Assembly: GCA_000727475.1 (NCBI GenBank)
Contig: KL647292.1
Location: 4,287,132-4,351,131 of the forward strand
DNA: 64,000 nucleotides
Direction of reading: 5' to 3'
From: Sarcocystis neurona
Taxonomy: Eukaryota; Apicomplexa; Conoidasida; Eucoccidiorida; Sarcocystidae
Shown here: piece by piece, positions 31,540-42,400 of the stretch
Position numbering within the stretch: position 1 is the first letter of the stretch
How the letters are laid out: every line of letters starts with the position of its first letter
Program-made: the position numbers and the translations under genes
Notes under the pieces: model-generated
Database searches by the model: none
The model's input: only the letters and a program-made list of their open reading frames with translations
Told to the model about the DNA's origin: nothing

Positions 31540-32340
31540 GCCTCCGTGCGCACTGCTGTTCTTGCGTGCTGCTGCTTCTTCTGTGCCTCTGGTGCTGCTG
31601 CGCCTTTGCCCGTGCTGCTGCTGCTGGCCCCGTGCGCGCGCGCGCGGTCCTCTTCTTTTCTCCTTCCTGCTGCCGTTCTCTCGTTCTGCTGCTGCTGCTG
31701 TGCCGCTGTGGCCACTGAAAAAAGATCTGTATAGAACGCATGGCTTTCCTTCCGCGTTCGTAGCCGCTGCCTTCGCGTGTAGCAACAGCAGCACTGGCGC
31801 AGCAACCGTGTGGAATGGACTGTCGTGCTGCAGCCCCACGTCTGTTCCCGCCTCGGGGCAACAGAAACGCCTCTTTTACAGTTTCACCTTCTGCTGCTGC
31901 TGTTGGTGACAAGAATCCTGCTGGCACCGTTGCGCCGGCTGCAAAAACAGCAACAAGCCCGCACATGCATCGCAGACGCACCCGCGCCCGCCTCGAAGCG
32001 ATCTGTCCGTTCTTCTCCGTGTGCCCTTCACTGCTGCTTCGTCTACCTGCTGCTGCTGCTCCCGGCCGCAGCGCAGTGTAACCGACATCGGCTGAGGCAG
32101 CCTCCCTGCCTCCGCCACTGCGCCCTATAGTCGCGTTTGCGCCGCTGCTGCTGCTGCTTTTGCTTCGGTGGGGTGCTCCTGCACAGAGAGAGAGACAGAC
32201 GGCGCAGGAGAAGGAAGACGTCTGTGCTGCTTCTCTGGCGCGCCGGCCTCTGGTCTCCTGCGGATAACCTGCACTCCTGGAAGCAGCCGTGTGTTGTATC
32301 TCGCTGCTGCTCCCCTCGCCTTGTTGCAGCAGCGGCACCG
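31540..32340 (-). other. coding-like open segment, unassigned
   Basis: The minus strand is open for 268 codons without an ATG at its start. Composition is typical of coccidian low-complexity protein (Ala, Ser, Gln, Arg) with one hydrophobic stretch, CGLVAVFAAGATVPAGFL. The + strand alternatives are Cys/Leu-rich, which is the usual signature of the wrong strand of CAG-rich coding DNA. No splice sites or family can be assigned. Confidence 0.25.
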
Positions 32341-32572
32341 ACTTTTGCTGCTGCGCAGTTTTTCTTATTCATCGCAGCAGTCCGTCGAGCACCCGCTGCT
32401 CTGCGACCGCCACCTTCTTCCTCTGGATGCGGCCTCTGCCCCGCTTTTTATCGATGATCGCTACTACTTCCCAGCAGCAGTGCTGCTGCCGTTGCTGCTT
32501 TCCTGCTGCTGTAGCTCTTGCTGCCGGCCTTGCGTTCTCTCCTCCTTCGGGGCACTGCACACACCCGGTCGC

Positions 32573-32862
32573 CTAAGCAGGGCGCCTTCGACGGTTCCGC
32601 GCCTTCCTCCTGCAATCTGTTCCACTTTTTGCCGTCGACTTTTTCAGCAGCTGCAGCGACTGCTTGTTCGTGTTGGGTGCTCCTACCGCCTCGGCTAGCT
32701 TTTCTCCTGACCACTTCTCCTGCTGCAAGGGTAGCAGCAGCTGCAGCAGCAACTTCGCGACAAACAAAGCACGTCCCCGGCAAAACAACGCGTCCACCTC
32801 CTGCGATGCTTCTTTGTCCACCACACTCTCAGCGACGTCCTCTCTCCTCGTAGAAGGAGACA
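32573..32862 (-). CDS. probable last exon of the minus-strand gene
   Basis: Acceptor GTGTTGCAG. Reads REDVAESVVDKEASQEVDAL, CRGRALFVAKLLLQLLL, then WSGEKLAEAVGAPNTNKQSL and a basic tail DCRRKARNRRRRPA before a TAG stop. A neighbouring minus frame is also open, so the frame choice is not certain. Confidence 0.4.
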
Positions 32863-35260
32863 CTGCAACACTCCACATGCGACAGCAACAGCAGCAGCGA
32901 CGGAACTGGCGTAGGTTTCAGCCCCCCCCCCCCAGTCCTCTTCTCTCATTTTGTGCTGCTGCTCTTTCTCCTTCTCTTCGTGCGACGCTTCTTCTTCTCG
33001 AATAACGCAGCAAAAACCAGACTCTCGCTATATAGGGATTTGCGTAGCGCCACATCGTAGTAGGTTGATGGCTGCATGTATGTAGAAGTGTGTACGTTCG
33101 TTCGTCCCAGGGAGACATCGCGCCAGTGCCGCTGCGGCTGCCGATCACGTCAGAAACAAAGGACCACGCAGAGCTTCTCCGCCTCGGGGCGTCGCGGCTG
33201 TTGCTGTTCCGCCTATTGCTGCTGCTTCGCGTGTTGCTGCTTCGCCTAGTGCTGCTGCTCCGCCTAGTGCTGCTGCTCCGCCTACTGTCGCTGCTTGGCC
33301 TGCTGTCTCAGTCTGTCGCTCTCGTGCCTGGCTGCCTTGCTCGCCATACCCGCTGCAGCTGTTCTTGAAGAGACGTGAGTACTTCTGCTGCTACAGGCCC
33401 GGAAGGGACTGAAGAGTTCTCGTGGTAAAGAAACCCGACGTACTGCTGCAGCCGCTGCAGGGGGGTGTCCTGGGTCTTGGTGGGCTGCTGCGCACTGCTG
33501 CTGCGTAGAAAGGGAGGACGACGGTCGAGTTCGAGCAGCATGTGAACAGAGCAGACGTGCAGCTGTGAAGCAGCAGTATATGCGGAGCTCGCCTTTTCTG
33601 TGGGGAGACTCATCAATCCTCAGGTGTACCGACGCACTGGGGATGGCGTTCCCTCTCGGGTGTACAGACACCCGCACTGTGTGAGGGGTTTCCTTCCCGT
33701 TATTGACGCTCTGTACGTCCTTCGTGCGTCAGGTTCTCTGGAGTGTACGTACACTGCGTGCAACACCTCCTTCGGTGCTCCCTCGGCTGCGCACAGACAT
33801 AAACGACCGCAGCATTTCTCCCTGGGATCTACAAGTTTCGCGCGTGTGGGGGTGTATGTACACTGCAGAGATCTTCGTCGGCGCGTCTCAGGGCGCGACG
33901 CACCTGCTCTCGGGGTGTACGAACACTGCAGCATCTGCTCTGACGACCTTCTTCGCGGGGTTCTCCTTAGCGAATTCTTCAAGCGTTTGCTCATTATCTT
34001 GCCGGGGATTCTTTACCTCTCCGCCTGCGTGGGGAAGCATCGTCTGAAGCTTCCCCGCGTGGAAGGACACCGAAGAGAGCGCGTTCCAGATTCTGGTGTA
34101 CGTACACCGCGCAGATCGTTTTTGTCGCCACTCCGTCCACTCTGCTGCACGTGAGCCTCACACACGCCTCCCCGGGCCGGCTTGAATCTGCAGAGCACAG
34201 GCACCTCCTTTTCTCGTACGTAGCTCATCTGAGGTTCTCCTTTCTCGTCTGTTGCACGTGTTCCTGTATTTATATACACGACCTTTCCCTGCGGCGTCTT
34301 GCTGCGACTGGCAGTTCGCTCGTCCTTCGCTTCCGCATGGGGCGAACCCGGGCTGCTATGGCATGTTTCTTTTATCCTCTCCCTTCCCGTGTAGAGCGTG
34401 TCCCTCTTCTTTCGTCTCTTTGTTGTCCTCCGTGTCTTTCCAGCGGACCCCACACACCTGCAACTGCCGCTGCTGCGTCACCAGCTGCTGCTCCAGGCCG
34501 GCTGTCGTGGTAGTCCGTTCGTCTGCTGCTGCTCCACCGGCTACGTCGCAGCAGTGACTGTCGAACCAAAGGCGTTCTCCTTTTTCGGCGACGACAGACG
34601 AAGTGGGGGAAATCGCTCGTGCGCGCCGTGCGGGATGGATCAGCGGCAGCAGCTGCTGTAATTGCTGCTGCAGCTTCTGGGGTTGCGACTGCTGCTTGAG
34701 AGAGGCAACTAGTGTTGAGGAACGCAGCAGCTTCTTGACTGCGCCTGACGCCTACTGCTGCCGGCCGGTAAGGCACCGCTGTGCGTGTCAGGTGTACGTA
34801 CACTCTATGAAGTGCCTTCCTCTGTCGTACTCTTGTCTCTCAGTGTCAGCAAGGCCTGTGCAAGCTCGAACATCTCCTACGTGCAATTTTCTTCTTTCGA
34901 GCAGTAGCGGCAGCAGAGAGGAGACGGCTGACAGGCACAGACTGTCGCGCTGTGAGCAGCGACTCCATTGTCTTCTTCCTCCCCTGCGTCTGCTTCTGGG
35001 GCTGCTGCCAGTGTATCTGCCTCTTCCTGTGTTGCTGCTGCTGTTGCTGCTCCTGTTGCTGCCACTGCTCCCCTGCTGCTGCTGCTGCTATCGCTGCTGC
35101 TGTTGCTGCTGCGGTTGTTGCTGCTTGTGTTTTTCGAGTAGCCCCGTTTTTGTTGCTCGTGCTGCTGCGGTTGTTTCGAAAGCCACGCATGTTGCTGCTG
35201 CTTTTTCAACGCTTCCCTGCTCGTCCTCTCTTTTCCCACCGGCATGTCTTCTCGCAGCAC
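32573..35260 (-). CDS. unrecognised multi-exon gene, tentative
   Basis: Four minus-strand segments look like exons: about 35260-34877, 34738-34458, 33597-33350 and 32862-32573 (with stop). They carry ordinary protein sequence mixed with Gln/Ser/Ala runs, and the last three have credible acceptors. Intron phases between them do not all agree, so exons are missing or ends are wrong. No family recognised. Transcription would be divergent from the exportin-7 gene, with about 1 kb between them. Confidence 0.35.
33350..33597 (-). CDS. probable exon of the minus-strand gene
   Basis: Acceptor CCCCACAG, donor GTATGG. Reads SQLHVCSVHMLLELDRRPPF, then PLQRLQQYVGFLYHENSSVP and VLTSLQEQLQR. Varied composition with Trp-free helices. 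No family match. Confidence 0.45.
33659..34108. repeat. cluster of GGTGTACGTACACC-type palindromes
   Basis: Fourteen-base near-palindromes at 33659, 33742, 33851, 33914 and 34095, with another at 34791, all in a presumed intron of the minus-strand gene. Spacers are unrelated unique DNA, so this is not a simple tandem repeat. Confidence 0.7.
34458..34738 (-). CDS. probable exon of the minus-strand gene
   Basis: Acceptor CAG complementary to 34739-34741, donor GTGTGT below 34458. Reads KKLLRSSTLVASLKQQSQPQ, a Leu/Gln-rich helical part, then RAISPTSSVVAEKGERLWFD and TTAGLEQQLVTQQRQLQ. Probable coiled coil at both ends. Confidence 0.45.
34877..35260 (-). CDS. possible 5' exon of the minus-strand gene
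   Basis: Reads REDMPVGKERTSREALKKQQ, then Ser/Asn and Ala runs, then EEADTLAAAPEADAGEEEDN. Charged, disordered-type sequence. The other two minus frames are also open in part because of the CAG tract at 34,985-35,125. Confidence 0.3.
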   Translation of the reverse strand: MLREDMPVGKERTSREALKKQQQHAWLSKQPQQHEQQKRGYSKNTSSNNRSSNSSSDSSSSSRGAVAATGAATAAATQEEADTLAAAPEADAGEEEDNGVAAHSATVCACQPSPLCCRYCSKEENCT

Positions 35261-35299
35261 TGCTCCCGCGTCTCCTCCCTGCCCCCCTCCCCGTCTTCC

Positions 35300-36246
35300 G
35301 TCCCCTCTTCAACGCAATCGTCCCCGCCCCACGTTGCGCGCACTCCTCTTCTTCGACGGTCTTCTCTTCCGCGCTGCATCATTTTTTTCCCCGTCTCTCC
35401 GTCCGCCCAGCTGCTTCTCGTTCTCGTCCTTCTTGCATGCGTCCTCCGTCTATCAACTTCCCCATCTTTTTCGATCTGTCTTCTTCACCTGCAGTACCCG
35501 TCTGGGAGACTTCCTTCATCCCGGCGCCTCTTCTTTTCTCTTACAACTTTCCCCGCTTTCCACGACCGTCTTCTCCATCATTTCCCTCACGTGGGTAATA
35601 TATGTGGAACTGCTTACCAGCGCCACATAAGTACGTCTTTGTAACTAGCTCACCGCATACCTATATCTGTGTGTACGTCCGTGCTGCAGTCTTCTCTGTA
35701 GCTGGGGTCACGTGTTCCTGTCTCCGTGCGTCGGCGTGGTCTTTTTTCCCCACGCACCAAGGGAAGTACTTGTCCACCCGCATGGCCGCTGGACCCTCTT
35801 CGTAGCATGCGTGATGCCTGGGTCTCTCTATCTGTTCCTCCACAGCGAGACCTTCCTGCGTGTCTCTCTCGTCTCGCGCTCTCGCCGTTTCTCTGTCTGT
35901 CTGTCCTCCGTGTGTCCGCATGTCATTCTGCGCGCATGAGCCCCCCCCCCCCTCCCCGGTGGGCGCGCGTTTCTCTCCATGCATTCCCCACGCCTTCTTC
36001 TTGATCTCCTCTTCTTCTTGCCCTTTTCCTCCTCTTGTTCTTTTTTTTTTAGGAGAGCCGCCCCACCACACAGTCCCCTGGCCGGGTGTGGATGCCCCGT
36101 GCGCCCCGGGCTGCCGACGTCTCTTTGCGCGGGGGCCTCGTTGCTGCTGCGGCGCGCGCGCGCGTCTGCGTGTCTCTGTGTGTGTGTGTGGTGGACGTGT
36201 GTGAGGCGTCTCCATCGGCGTGGGGGACTCGGGGACGGCAGGCACT
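35300..36246. promoter_or_regulatory. presumed divergent promoter and exportin-7 5' UTR
   Basis: Lies between the tentative minus-strand gene and the exportin-7 start codon. The + strand is pyrimidine-rich (TCTTCC, CCCCCCCCC at 35940, TTTTTTTT at 36040). It has no exon-like segment. No specific transcription-factor site is claimed. Confidence 0.4.
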
Positions 36247-36639
36247 ATGGACTTGGAAGAGAGCAGCACACAGCAGCTCGAGCTGCTGTGCCAGGCCTTC
36301 TACGGCGGCGGGGACAAAGTAGCGCAGAATGACGCGCACAGGGTGCTCCTGCCGCTGGCTTCGAACCCGGCGAACATTCCGCGGCTCCAGGCGCTGCTGG
36401 CGAGGTCGACGAACCTCCAGGCGCTGCTGTTTGCCGCTGCAGGGCTGACGAACGCCTTCACCAAACACTGGGCAAGCATTCCGGAGCAGTTAAAAGTCGA
36501 GACGCGCCAGTTCGTTCTTAATTACCTCTACCAACATGGTCCCCATCTTCTGCACACCGCGCCGCAGGTCCTCGGGCACTTTATTCGGCTGCTTTGCCGA
36601 ATCGTCAAAATCTCCTGGCTTGAAAACGTGGGGAATCAG
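36247..36639 (+). CDS. XPO7: XPO7 exon 1
   Basis: Residues 1-131, MDLEESSTQQLELLCQAFYG to SWLENVGNQ, donor GTGAGG. Importin-beta N-terminal HEAT region: the early helices and VLNYL in human correspond to FVLNYLYQHGP here. Phase 0 out. An upstream in-frame GTG (36220) has no ATG, so 36247 is the start. Confidence 0.93.
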
Positions 36640-39420
36640 GTGAGGGTTGTGGCTGCTGCCAAGGCATGCCGACCAACTGGCCGCACGTGTGACACCAGTA
36701 GCAGCAGCAGAGGACCTCCCAAGACACGGGCGTGCCCCGTCGCGCGTGAGAACGAGACACCCCACACGTGTGCGGCGCTTCGGCAGGTCTCGTTTCCCCT
36801 TCGGCCGCCTCGCCACAAAGGGCACGGAAGAGGACCGGGCGCCCGAAGAGGGGGGCCGTCCACGTGTGCGCCAGTTCAAGCAGATACATGTGTCTTTCCA
36901 CCCCACGCGGGAAGGTGGAAGGCAGATGTGTCGCCGCAGAAATCTTTGTCTTTCTCTGCTTGGGCCAGATACTCCTACAGACCCGCACAAAACTCACGTT
37001 CGCAGTCCCGCAGCCTTTGTCTTCTGCCCATGTGTCTACTTTTTCCCGCCTCATATGTATGTACACGTCTGTGGACTGGTGGACTCCCACGTGTAAATAT
37101 GTATATATGCACGGGTAGAAATGTGGCGCACTCGTGTGTATGAATGTAGGGGACCACACACACACCGTTCCCCTTCCTGGTTCGTAGACCGCTCCGCATG
37201 CAGTTTTATATGTGGGTGCAGAGCTGCCTCCTGTCTTTTCAGCCGTTGTTTGATGGTCGCCTATATTCTCCTTCAATCTGGACAAACCACGTCGAACAAA
37301 CGTGTCGCGGTGCGTGGTGGGCACGTCACTCTTCCCCTTGTCATGCCCTCTATCTTTCCCTTCCTGTCTCTATACACCTACACGTATCTGTAATAGGCCT
37401 CTGTGCGCCGCGCCTACGGCGTCGCGCGCCTCTGTGTATACGTATTCCCGCGTATGCCTGCATTGCTCAGGTGGTGGCGTTGTCGCCGTGTCTTCTTGTA
37501 CGCCTGTGTCTGTCTTTTTCCACAGCCCTCTCTGTGTGTATACGTACATTTTTTGTCCTTCGTGTCTGTCCCCGTTCTTTCACGCATATAAGCGTTGTTG
37601 TCTGTGTGTGTGCGTGGGTGTGTGGACGCTGCTGCTACTGTTGTGGACAGAAAGTAGTGGAGCAGGTGAGCCAGTTTCTAACGGCGTCGACAAGTCACTG
37701 GGTAGTGGGGCTTGCGATTTACGCGGAACTGACGCAGGAGATGCAGCCGCAACTGGGACGGCAGATGGCCCGTCACCGGCGGACGGCCTTTTCTTTCCGC
37801 GACGCGGCGCTGCTGGACATATTCAAGGTTGCCTTGCAGACGCTGCAGCAGTTTCATGCGGGAGCGATACGCGTCCCGGACCAGCAGGAAGAGATGCGGC
37901 TGTTGAAGCAGCTGCTGCAGCTCACGTTCAACTGTCTGTCCTTCGACTTCTTGGGGACAATTCCTGACGACACAACGGAGGAACAGACGACTGTCATGCT
38001 GCCGCAGTCGTGGGGCATTCTCCGCGAAGAGAACTTCCCCAAGACGCTGTTCGATCTGTACGAGCTGTGCTGGGCAGGGGTCCCTGCCGGCGCTGCAGCG
38101 GGGGGCCGTGTCGGCGGCGGCGCCGCAGGAGGAGGCAGCACGGCGGCGGGCGGGGGCCTCGGCGGAGGGGGCCCTGGCGCCGCTGTGGGAGCGCCAGGGG
38201 CGACGACTGCAGCACCAGGCGTGGGCCCGGGAGGCGGAGGCGCAGCTGCAGGAGCAGCAGGACCTCCGACGGGAGCAGCAGGCGGTGCAGTCGCCCCAGG
38301 GAGTGGCGGGACTGGCGCAGCAGGAGGTGCTGCCGCTCCAGGTGGCGGAGGGGCCGGAGGAGGAGGAGGAGCTGGAAACGCAGGCGGAGGGGAAATGATG
38401 TTGGGCGGTGGTGTCGGCAGTTCCCTGGTGGTGGGCTTGGGCGGCGGAAGTTTCGGCGGCGGCGCCGGTGGTGGAGCAGCATCTGCTGGGGAGGCTGCAG
38501 GACAACAAGGCGCAGCAGCGGGCGGAGGAGGGCTTTTGCTGGTGGGAGGAAGTGGTGGTGGAGGCGCGGGCGGACGAGGAGCAGCAGGCGCAGGAGGGGC
38601 GACAGGAAGAGCAGGCATGTCATGTCTGGGCAGCAGCAGCGGCAGCGGGACGACTGGCGATGGGATGGGCGGGGGGGGGTTGTTAGGACCGGCCGGAGCT
38701 GCAGCCCCAGGAGGCGGAGGAATGATCGCCAGCGGTGGCGACCACGGCGCAGCCGGTGGGGCCACGGCAGATGGGAGTTTGCAGCAGCAGCAACAAAGTG
38801 CGATTCAGCTGCGGGTGGAATGTGGACAACTTTGTCTGGCAAGTTTAGTCCTCATCGGCGCCTTGAGGCGGTCGTTCTTTCAGAAGGAAGAAGAGAGGGC
38901 GGAGTGTATCGCGCAGTTAATCTTGGGAACGTCGAGGATCATTGACAACAGGATCGGCCTGCAGAACGATCTCTGCTACCACGAATTTTGCCGGCTGCTG
39001 GGGAAGATCAACACGGCGAATCAACTAAGCGAGCTGTGCACGTCGTCTTCCTTCGAAGCGTGGACGGCAAAACTCTTCACTTTCACGCTCGAAAGCCTTG
39101 CAGAGTGGAAGCGACTCCCCAACAGCAAGCACTACCTGCTTGGCGTGTGGGCGCACATGGTCTCCCCCCTGCTGTTCTTCAAAAACGCGGTGCCACGACA
39201 ACTGGACGTGTACATCCACCGCATAACGCTGGCCTTCGTCGTCAGCAGACTCAACCTTGCCGAGGCCCTGGCCAACGACCACGCCGGTAAAGAGACAACA
39301 CTGCTGGGAACGGAGCAGCAGCAGCGGCACACGCGCCCCCGCCCTTCTCCCCCAGCCACACCCGGCCAAACAGATGCGAACTACCCCTGTCTTTGTACAC
39401 AGACGCGCGTGCAGCAGCAC

Positions 39421-39451
<31 letters not shown>

Positions 39452-42400
39452 TATCGCGCATATGCATATACATATACACGTATGTGTAATGCATATGTGT
39501 ATATATACATGTAGAGAGATAGATACACTTACACGTGTATAATCCAACATCAGTCTCTACGTGGGCCTATTACGCATTCATATATATATGCATGTGTAGA
39601 TAGATATGGGTGGAGATAGATATAGATATACGTATATACGTGGGCATCGGTCTCTACATCAGTGTATTACGCATATCCATACATATATATATATGTGTAG
39701 ATGCACGCATGCATATATAGAGAGAGAGGACTGAAAGAGAGGTGTGTGTGTGTGTGTATATGTGTATGGGTATAGATAGATATAGATATGCGTATATACT
39801 CAAGCGTGTGTCTCCAAACGAATGTCTTAGGCATATACGTATGTGTATATGTATATGTAATGCATATAGATACATACATAGGTACACGAATGTACTCAAG
39901 CGTGTGTCTCTGTATATTACGTATATACACATATACATACATACACGTCGATGGATATACGTGTGTACTCAAGCACCTGTGTCTATATGATTGCCCACTA
40001 CGCATTCACGTGTATATGTATAATGGGCATATCTATACATCCATCGGTGTAAATGTATGTGTATACAAGAAGCACACGCATATACGCATATGTGAGTAGT
40101 ATGCGTGTATCTGTGTATCTCCACATAATATTTGCAGCTCTGCGGGCTGGACTGTTGTGTATTTGTTTGTGGATGGACGTTTTGCTTCCGTTGTCGTGTC
40201 TCCGCCTCTGCGTCTTCTGCTGTCGCCTTTTTCGTCTCCGCGGTCGTGAGCGGACTGCCGAGTGTGTAGGAGCCATTTTCCTTGGACCCCCCCCCCCTCT
40301 CCTGCCTTTCCGTCCCGCCCTCAGTCGCGGGGCGTCTTCTTCCGGTCTCTTCTCTCGGTTTGTGACTCTTTCGATCTTCGCGCTGTTTCGTGTGTCGCGG
40401 CGCTTCTTTGCAGAAGAGCTGGACATGGAGAACCCGCTGGAGCACGAGGTGCTGCTGGCCGAGCAGCTCGAAGTGCTGACGCAGCTGGGCCGGTGTCGCT
40501 ACGGGGAGACCGCGGCCAAGGTGCTGGAGTTCTTCCACGAGACGCGGCGCGCAGCTGAAGAGAAGCGCATCAGCAGGGCGGCCTTCCAAGCGAAAATTAC
40601 TTGGCTCGTGTACATCGTCGGCGCCCTCATCGGAGGCCACTGGACGGGCAGAGTGCCGATGACCTGCAACGACGGTGCGACGTGTTTCGCTGCGCGCCCC
40701 GCGGCTCTCCGCCCACGCGCGTCCCCCCCCGGCCCCCACGAAAAGCGTCGCGTTTCTTCGTCGCATGCGTCCCTTACGTCCTCTTCTCTATCTTCGACGT
40801 GTTCTGTCTTGCTCTCTTTATATAGACATGTATATATATATGGATGGATATAAGGCGCATACAGAGAGGGAGAAGGGGAGAAGTGGCGAAGTTCCTTCTT
40901 CGAATGTGGACGCGGAGCCCTCCTCACATCCTTCTACATGTGTTCTTCTATCAATGTATATATATGCGTGTATGTTAGGGTGTGGTCATCTTCGTATGGT
41001 TCTATCTGTGTTCTCTATGTATATGTGCCTGTATATCTATATATATGATGTGTGTAGATATATGTAGCTACACACTTAAATGCACATATATATAGATGTA
41101 TGCGCATGTGTTTTTATATACGGATAAAGGGGGATATGGGGATATATGTATATATATGTATATGTGTACGTAAGTATGCGTGTGTAGAGGTATACTTAAA
41201 CGTGGACACATATATATATGTATATAAGTATAAAAAATATATGTGTGTGTGTACTTGCGTATATTTGTCTGGATCTATATTCTTGTTGCGGTCGGAATTC
41301 AGTCTGCACACCCCCTACACGCGTGCACTATATATATGTGTGTATTTATATATACGTGTGGATGCGGATGTATGTATATATGTACAAATATCTATATATG
41401 TCTGGGTATGGATGTCTTTGTGTGTGGATATACGTATACGCATCTATGCATATGTATCTATATATACGTACACATATGTATTCATGTGGATGTGCGTGTA
41501 TATATATATATGGGCGTGTGTATGTAGGCGTCTGTAGGCATGTGTGCGTATGTGTCTGTATGTATTGGTGTGTATGTTTTTCTCTGTATGTAAGCACATA
41601 CGTATATGTATATATGAGTATGACGCATGCCGTGCCCCGTTGTATGAGTAGAGGGTGCATTTCCTTTTTGTTTTGGTTGACTTTTCTTCTTCTCTTTGCT
41701 CGTCTCTTCGGCAGATGAACGGCAGGGCCCAACCCACGTGGTGAACGCAGAGCTGGCAAAACTTGCGTTTAAGCTGATGGAAGAAACAAATGCCTTCCCA
41801 GATACGCCGCAGTGTCTGGAGCTGGCGTATCTCTATTTTCTCGAGCAGTTTAGGAAGGTCTACATAGGAGAGCATGCGCGGCAAATCGTTGACGTCCAAG
41901 CGGCAGATCGCTTCGCCACTGGTAACCCCACACAAACGAGCTGGCAAACTCCACCAGCAGCGACAGCAGCAGTAGCAACAGAGCAACAGCGGTAGCGGCA
42001 GCAGCAGCCGCAGCACGAACAGCAGCAGCAACAGCACGAAAGACTGCAGCGACTGTAGAGCAGCAGCAGGAGAGAAAGCAGCAGGAAAAGGACCGCAGCA
42101 ACAGCAGTGGCAGCAGTGGCGTGAGAACAACTGCGTCGCGTCCGCCCTGGGAGGTAGCGTGGCTGAAGTGTGTTAGCTGACGCAGCAGCAGCAGCAACAG
42201 CAGCAGCGGCAGCAGCAGCAGCAAAGAAACCCTGTATGCGGCATGCAGTGCCGCGGTGAACCTGCGCACCGACGAGTCTCGCCCCTCTCCCCCTCCCGCA
42301 CTGTGTCTGTGTCTCCATATAAATACATTTCTGTACCTGCATTTTCATACATATCCGTATATGTATATGCACACACATACATATATATATGTACACACAT

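Noticed and set aside
37678..38842. Pro- and Arg-rich minus-strand frames opposite the Gly/Ala insert
   Set aside because: They are shadows of GC-rich coding DNA. The + strand frame is flanked by conserved XPO7 sequence.
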